Part shown: positions 22,076 through 25,543 of the stretch, piece after piece
Numbering within the stretch: the stretch's first letter is position 1
How the letters are laid out: each line of letters opens with the position of its first letter
Source of the DNA: an uncultured Eubacteriales bacterium
GTDB taxonomy: Bacteria; Bacillota; Clostridia; Christensenellales; Christensenellaceae
Assembly (NCBI GenBank): GCA_900545085.1
Contig: UQXU01000017.1
Coordinates: 1-25,543, forward strand
Direction of reading: 5' to 3'
DNA: 25,543 nucleotides
Notes under the pieces: generated by a model
What the model was told of the DNA's origin: nothing
The model's database searches: none
The model's input: only the letters and a program-made list of their open reading frames with translations
Translations under genes and position numbers: made by a program

Positions 22076-22855
22076 TCAAATAATGTGCTTAGCAATCAGC
22101 TTCTCTACAATGTAGTTAGCCGATTCCTGGGGATCCAGCTGAACCTGTTCGCCCTGACCCTTGAGAGCTTTCGTGAAGGACTTAAACACCTTTGTAGGAG
22201 AACCCTTCAGACCGAGGTTGGACTCGTCAATCGGGATATCTTTCTCAGACCAAACGGGAATATCAACTTTGTAAGCGTCGAATACGCCGCCGGGAGTCAT
22301 ATAACGAGGATCGTTCAGCTCAGCGAGAGCTGTCAGCAGGCAAGGCATCTTAACCTTGAGCATATGATAACCATCGTCATACTTTCTCTTAACGATGAGG
22401 CTGTCGCCCTGAACCTCGATGCTCTCTGTGTAAGAGATGCAGACGAGACCGAGATGCTCAGCTATCTGCGGACCAACCTGAGCCGTATCGCCATCGATAG
22501 CCTGACGGCCTGTGATGATCAGATCGTACTCGAGATTCTTAATTGCTGCTGCAATTGTAGAAGATGTCGCCCATGTATCAGCGCCGCCAAACGCACGGCT
22601 GGAGAGCAGAACAGCTTCGTCAGCGCCCATAGCGAGAGCTTCGCGAAGAGCGAGGTCTGCCTGAGGCGGTCCCATGGATACTACTGTAACATGAGCGCCG
22701 TACTGGTCTTTCAGACGCAGAGCAGCTTCCAGACCTGCCTTATCGTCCGGGTTTATGATAGACGGAACGCCGTCTCTTATCAGTGTTTTAGTTACCGGAT
22801 CGATCTTAACTTCGTTTGTATCAGGAACTTGCTTAATGCAAACTACAACTTTCAC
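22076..22855 (-). CDS. etfB: Electron transfer flavoprotein beta subunit
   Basis: This 259-aa protein is full length. Signatures include MKVVVCIKQVPDTNEVKIDP at the N-terminus, NPDDKAGLEAALRLKD, VVSMGPPQAD, ALAMGADEAVLLS and ITGRQAIDGDTAQVGPQIAEHL, the last holding the flavin/AMP-binding loop. The N-terminus and the TGRQAIDGDTAQVGP loop match the clostridial bifurcating EtfB group rather than mitochondrial-type beta subunits. It is the middle gene of the operon, 18 bp after bcd, and forms the Etf dimer that receives NADH electrons for Bcd. Confidence 0.96.
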   Translation of the reverse strand: MKVVVCIKQVPDTNEVKIDPVTKTLIRDGVPSIINPDDKAGLEAALRLKDQYGAHVTVVSMGPPQADLALREALAMGADEAVLLSSRAFGGADTWATSSTIAAAIKNLEYDLIITGRQAIDGDTAQVGPQIAEHLGLVCISYTESIEVQGDSLIVKRKYDDGYHMLKVKMPCLLTALAELNDPRYMTPGGVFDAYKVDIPVWSEKDIPIDESNLGLKGSPTKVFKSFTKALKGQGEQVQLDPQESANYIVEKLIAKHII

Positions 22856-22873
22856 TAGTTTTCCCTCCGTCTC

Positions 22874-24013
22874 TTATTTGAGAAGATTGTTAGCGATTAC
22901 CATGCGCTGGACTTCGCTTGTACCTTCGTAGATCTCTGTGATCTTAGCGTCGCGCATCATGCGCTCAAGCGGATACTCTCTGATGTAGCCATAACCGCCG
23001 TGCAGCTGGACGCACTTTGTTGTTACATACATAGCTGTCTCTGCAGCGTAGAGCTTAGCCATAGCAGATTCCATACCGAATCTTTCTTTCGTATCCTTAG
23101 CCATTGCAGCGCGGTATACGAGAAGCTGAGCTGCATCGCATCTAGCCTTCAGGTCAGCGAGTACGAACTGTGTATTCTGGAAAGCTGCGATGGGCTTGCC
23201 AAACTGCTTTCTTTCCTTGACATACTTAATCGTCTCTTCAAGAGCGCCTTCTGCAATACCCAGAGCCTGAGCTGCGATACCGATACGGCCGCCGTCCAGA
23301 GTGTTCATTGCGATGTTGAAGCCCTTGCCTTCTTTGCCGAGCAGGTTTTCTTTCGGGATTCTCATATCCTCGAATACCAGCTCTGTTGTAGAAGAACCGC
23401 GTATACCCATCTTATGCTCGATAGTACCGATGCTGAATCCGGGAGTGTCTGCTTCAACGATAAATGCGGAGATACCTTTGTTGCCCTTAGATTTATCTGT
23501 CATAGCGAAAATAACATATATGTCAGCTTTTCCGCCGTTTGTAATGAACACTTTCGTGCCGTTGATAACCCATTCATCACCGTCGAGGACTGCCTTGGTC
23601 TGCTGACCGGAAGCATCCGTACCAGCGTTGGGCTCTGTCAGACCGAAAGCGCCGAGTTTCTCGCCCTTTGCCAGCGGAACGAGGTATTTTTCCTTCTGAG
23701 CTGCCGTACCAAACTGCTTAATCGGGTTGCAGCAGAGGGATGTGTGCGCAGAAACTATAACCGCTGTTGTAGCGCAAACTTTAGCCAGTTCCTCCACGCA
23801 CATAGCATATGCGAGAGTATCACAGCCCTGACCGCCGTATTCCTTCGGGAAAGGAATGCCGAGGAAGCCATATTTTGCCATTTTCGCTACCGTTTCATCC
23901 GGGAAGCGCTCTTCTTCGTCCAGTTCATGCGCGAGATCCTTAACCTGCTGTTCAGCGAAGTCGCGATAGAGTGTACGAAGCATTTGGTGTTCTTTGCTGA
24001 GTACGAAGTCCAT
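22874..24013 (-). CDS. bcd: Butyryl-CoA dehydrogenase
   Basis: Start ATG 24013 has AGGAGG six bases upstream, giving 379 aa, the typical short-chain acyl-CoA dehydrogenase length. It reduces crotonyl-CoA to butyryl-CoA with Etf. Signatures: FGLTEPNAGTDASGQQT (FAD/substrate site), WVINGTKVFITNG, MGIRGSSTTELVFED, ERKQFGKPIAAFQNTQF, and the C-terminal QLHGGYGYIREYPLERMMRD. The catalytic base is Glu363 in IYEGTSEVQRM. It is the first gene of bcd-etfB-etfA. The operon is complete for this step but is separate from thl-crt-hbd. Confidence 0.96.
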   Translation of the reverse strand: MDFVLSKEHQMLRTLYRDFAEQQVKDLAHELDEEERFPDETVAKMAKYGFLGIPFPKEYGGQGCDTLAYAMCVEELAKVCATTAVIVSAHTSLCCNPIKQFGTAAQKEKYLVPLAKGEKLGAFGLTEPNAGTDASGQQTKAVLDGDEWVINGTKVFITNGGKADIYVIFAMTDKSKGNKGISAFIVEADTPGFSIGTIEHKMGIRGSSTTELVFEDMRIPKENLLGKEGKGFNIAMNTLDGGRIGIAAQALGIAEGALEETIKYVKERKQFGKPIAAFQNTQFVLADLKARCDAAQLLVYRAAMAKDTKERFGMESAMAKLYAAETAMYVTTKCVQLHGGYGYIREYPLERMMRDAKITEIYEGTSEVQRMVIANNLLK

Positions 24014-24101
24014 ACTGTTCCTCCTAAATAATACTGTTATTACCAACTATCAAAAAGCCGACTGTCTTTTTTTGCAGCGCTCTGTCTATAATAAGCGCCG
24101 T

Positions 24102-24380
24102 TCAAGACCACTCTTTGATTCTTATGGAAACTATAAACGAAAAAGCATTAGCCTCCTCGTAGCCGTCGATTCGTCGCCGCCGTCGCAGCGCTTCTTTCAT
24201 CTCGAGAATCACTTCCTGTACGATTCGCACTTTTGTGTTTTGCAATATGTTGTTGTAATACTTGTTCTTGCCATATTTTACCATATCATCAACTAACACA
24301 CAAGCATCTACGCCTTCCGTGCCATATAAATTTATATATGACGCCATATAGCTGCTGTACAGGTCTGATTCTATGCACAC
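24102..24380 (-). CDS. Small hypothetical protein upstream of bcd
   Basis: This possible 92-aa protein is not recognised. Composition looks protein-like (VDACVLVDDMVKYGKNKYYNN, then EVILEMKEALRRRRR), unlike random frames, and is probably mostly helical with a basic RRRRR patch. The start is uncertain: GTG 24380 has only a weak AAG upstream, and ATG 24347 has no site either. It lies downstream of a good promoter (24432-24460) and 88 bp before bcd, so it is either a leader gene of the bcd operon or part of a long untranslated leader. Confidence 0.4.
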   Translation of the reverse strand: MCIESDLYSSYMASYINLYGTEGVDACVLVDDMVKYGKNKYYNNILQNTKVRIVQEVILEMKEALRRRRRIDGYEEANAFSFIVSIRIKEWS

Positions 24381-24431
24381 CTTGTGCGGATTTTCACCAA
24401 CTTTTGTGCCGATTTTCTAAACTCTGTTATA

Positions 24432-24460
24432 AATATAACACACTTATATTCATATTGCAA
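24432..24460 (-). promoter_or_regulatory. Promoter upstream of the small ORF and bcd operon
   Basis: On the minus strand, TTGCAA (24455-24460) and TATATT (24432-24437) have an ideal 17-bp spacer. It would transcribe the small ORF and probably bcd-etfB-etfA; no terminator was seen between them. Confidence 0.55.
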
Positions 24461-24759
24461 TATTATGTATGAATAAAATAACAATTTTTTTCGTCATTCC
24501 CCGCCACATATTTTTGCAAATTTTCCAGAAAATAACTGAATTTTTACATTGGCAAAGACATTATTTTAAAAATCGAAAGTCATTCTCCATATGTGTATAT
24601 TTAATACTTAAATTTACAATCCTTGTTAATTATATCACACACTTCCCAGTAAGTCAAATGTTATTTTGATAATTTATTCACATGTATTTATCATATTTGC
24701 GCATCTTTAATACAAATTGAGCAATAATTATCAATATGTTAGTTGTAAATACCCGCCTT
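24461..24759. other. AT-rich gap with no recognised gene
   Basis: The stretch between the DUF368 gene stop and the bcd-side promoter is very AT-rich, with many short T- and A-runs. I see no convincing ORF, RNA gene, repeat or strong terminator stem in it. Confidence 0.5.
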
Positions 24760-25543
24760 CTATTTATCCGTCCGAGCAAAAAGATATGAAATAACTCCGC
24801 ACGCCAGCATGACAAGTATGCTTATTATACCTGTCAGGTTAAACTCGAATCCCGGATATATAGTCAATATAGATCCTATCATGAGGCCGAGAATTGCCAT
24901 ATATGTCTTTTGCGTGTGAGTCCCTAACAGCCATCTAACCAAATTCACTCCGAGGCACAGGCCGATTATCACTCCCATAAGAGTCGGTATCAGCAGCATT
25001 ACATTCAGCTGAGCCACTCCTGTAATCACCGTCTCGTACAGTCCGAGTATAACGAGCACCAGCGAGCCGCTTATCCCGGGGATTATCATAGCAAACGCCG
25101 CCACAGCAAGGCTTATTACATATCTCAGGAACTGCCATCCGTTTATAGAAGCTATTACTTCATTTTGTATATTCTGTTTCGAGAATATGAGCATTATTAT
25201 CATAACAGCCAGTCCTACAAAAAACCAAACTATACTTGACGGCGTTATTTTCTTCCTCTCTCCATCTATAATAGTTCCGCGTTTGTACACCATCGGAATT
25301 GATCCTATGACCAACCCTATAAAAGCAAATCCCGTCTGCATTGGGTATTTCGTCACCAAATGAGTCGCCAGATTGCTGAATACAAGTATTCCTGCCACCG
25401 CGCCTACAGCCAAGGTTATCAGGAAGTATATATGCTTTTTCCATTTAGACGAAAGAGACTCCATGAGTTCGTCATAAACACCCATAGATACTGCCATCGT
25501 ACCTCCGCTCACGCCCGGTATTACATTTGCAACGCCAACTACC
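24760..25543 (-). CDS. DUF368 family polyprenyl-phosphate translocase (5' end cut by window edge)
   Basis: The frame stays open to the right edge: ten codons before GTG 25512 encode VVGVANVIPG, which joins VSGGTMAVSMGVYDEL to give the conserved DUF368 hallmark. So the start is outside the window and 261 C-terminal residues are visible. The protein is very hydrophobic with about seven membrane segments. A second hallmark, MIIPGISGSLVLVILGLYE, repeats the first, as expected for the family's inverted-repeat fold. Family knowledge: DUF368 (PopT) proteins flip undecaprenyl phosphate back across the membrane for cell-wall synthesis. It is not obviously linked to the butyrate genes. Confidence 0.88.
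   Translation of the reverse strand, partial: VVGVANVIPGVSGGTMAVSMGVYDELMESLSSKWKKHIYFLITLAVGAVAGILVFSNLATHLVTKYPMQTGFAFIGLVIGSIPMVYKRGTIIDGERKKITPSSIVWFFVGLAVMIIMLIFSKQNIQNEVIASINGWQFLRYVISLAVAAFAMIIPGISGSLVLVILGLYETVITGVAQLNVMLLIPTLMGVIIGLCLGVNLVRWLLGTHTQKTYMAILGLMIGSILTIYPGFEFNLTGIISILVMLACGVISYLFARTDK

Noticed and set aside
1..25543. CRISPR array or Cas genes
   Set aside because: No regularly spaced repeat-spacer arrangement was seen; the only phased repeats are the short 11-bp iterons.

Overview
The window looks like chromosomal DNA of an anaerobic, spore-forming, butyrate-producing member of the Clostridia (Bacillota). The grounds are a complete crotonyl-CoA/butyryl-CoA pathway (thiolase, crotonase, 3-hydroxybutyryl-CoA dehydrogenase, butyryl-CoA dehydrogenase and EtfBA), a hybrid-cluster protein, strong GGAGG ribosome binding sites, and the N-terminal part of the late sporulation sigma factor SigK. 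No species can be named from this sequence alone.

Region 1 (1 to about 8.9 kb) is one end of an integrative, plasmid-like mobile element that runs off the left edge. Reading leftward on the minus strand it holds a large serine recombinase, a two-gene module (an NB-ARC/TPR STAND ATPase and an unrecognised 393-aa protein), a ParM/ParR-type partition pair, a RepA_N-type replication initiator and a DnaC-like helicase loader. Candidate replication and partition sites are visible: repeats inside the rep gene and 11-bp ATTGAG iterons on both sides of the STAND module. The recombinase is odd. It lacks the usual coiled-coil segment and is fused to a C-terminal helix-turn-helix protein, with a perfect palindrome at the junction.

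Region 2 (about 9.1 to 14.9 kb) is a redox/stress island: hybrid-cluster protein, LysR regulator, flavodoxin, aldo/keto reductase, MerR regulator and iron-type alcohol dehydrogenase. The MerR gene and the alcohol dehydrogenase are divergent around a textbook MerR promoter (19-bp spacer with a perfect 20-bp palindrome).

At about 15.2 to 15.6 kb a minus-strand SigK gene is cut off right after its C-V-E-N motif, the place where skin elements interrupt sigK in other spore formers. With the serine recombinase at 7-8.9 kb this suggests a skin-like element whose right end is near 15,280 and which carries the redox island, and possibly the mobile element, as cargo. The SigK C-terminal half is not in the window.

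Region 3 (15.7 to 25.5 kb) is ordinary chromosome: a membrane-anchored polysaccharide deacetylase, a small CxxC metal-binding protein, two separate minus-strand butyrate operons (thl-crt-hbd and bcd-etfB-etfA, each with its own promoter and terminator), and a DUF368-family polyprenyl-phosphate translocase cut by the right edge. The Hbd cofactor loop suggests NADPH rather than NADH use. Together the two operons convert two acetyl-CoA to butyryl-CoA, with the Bcd/Etf step probably electron-bifurcating.
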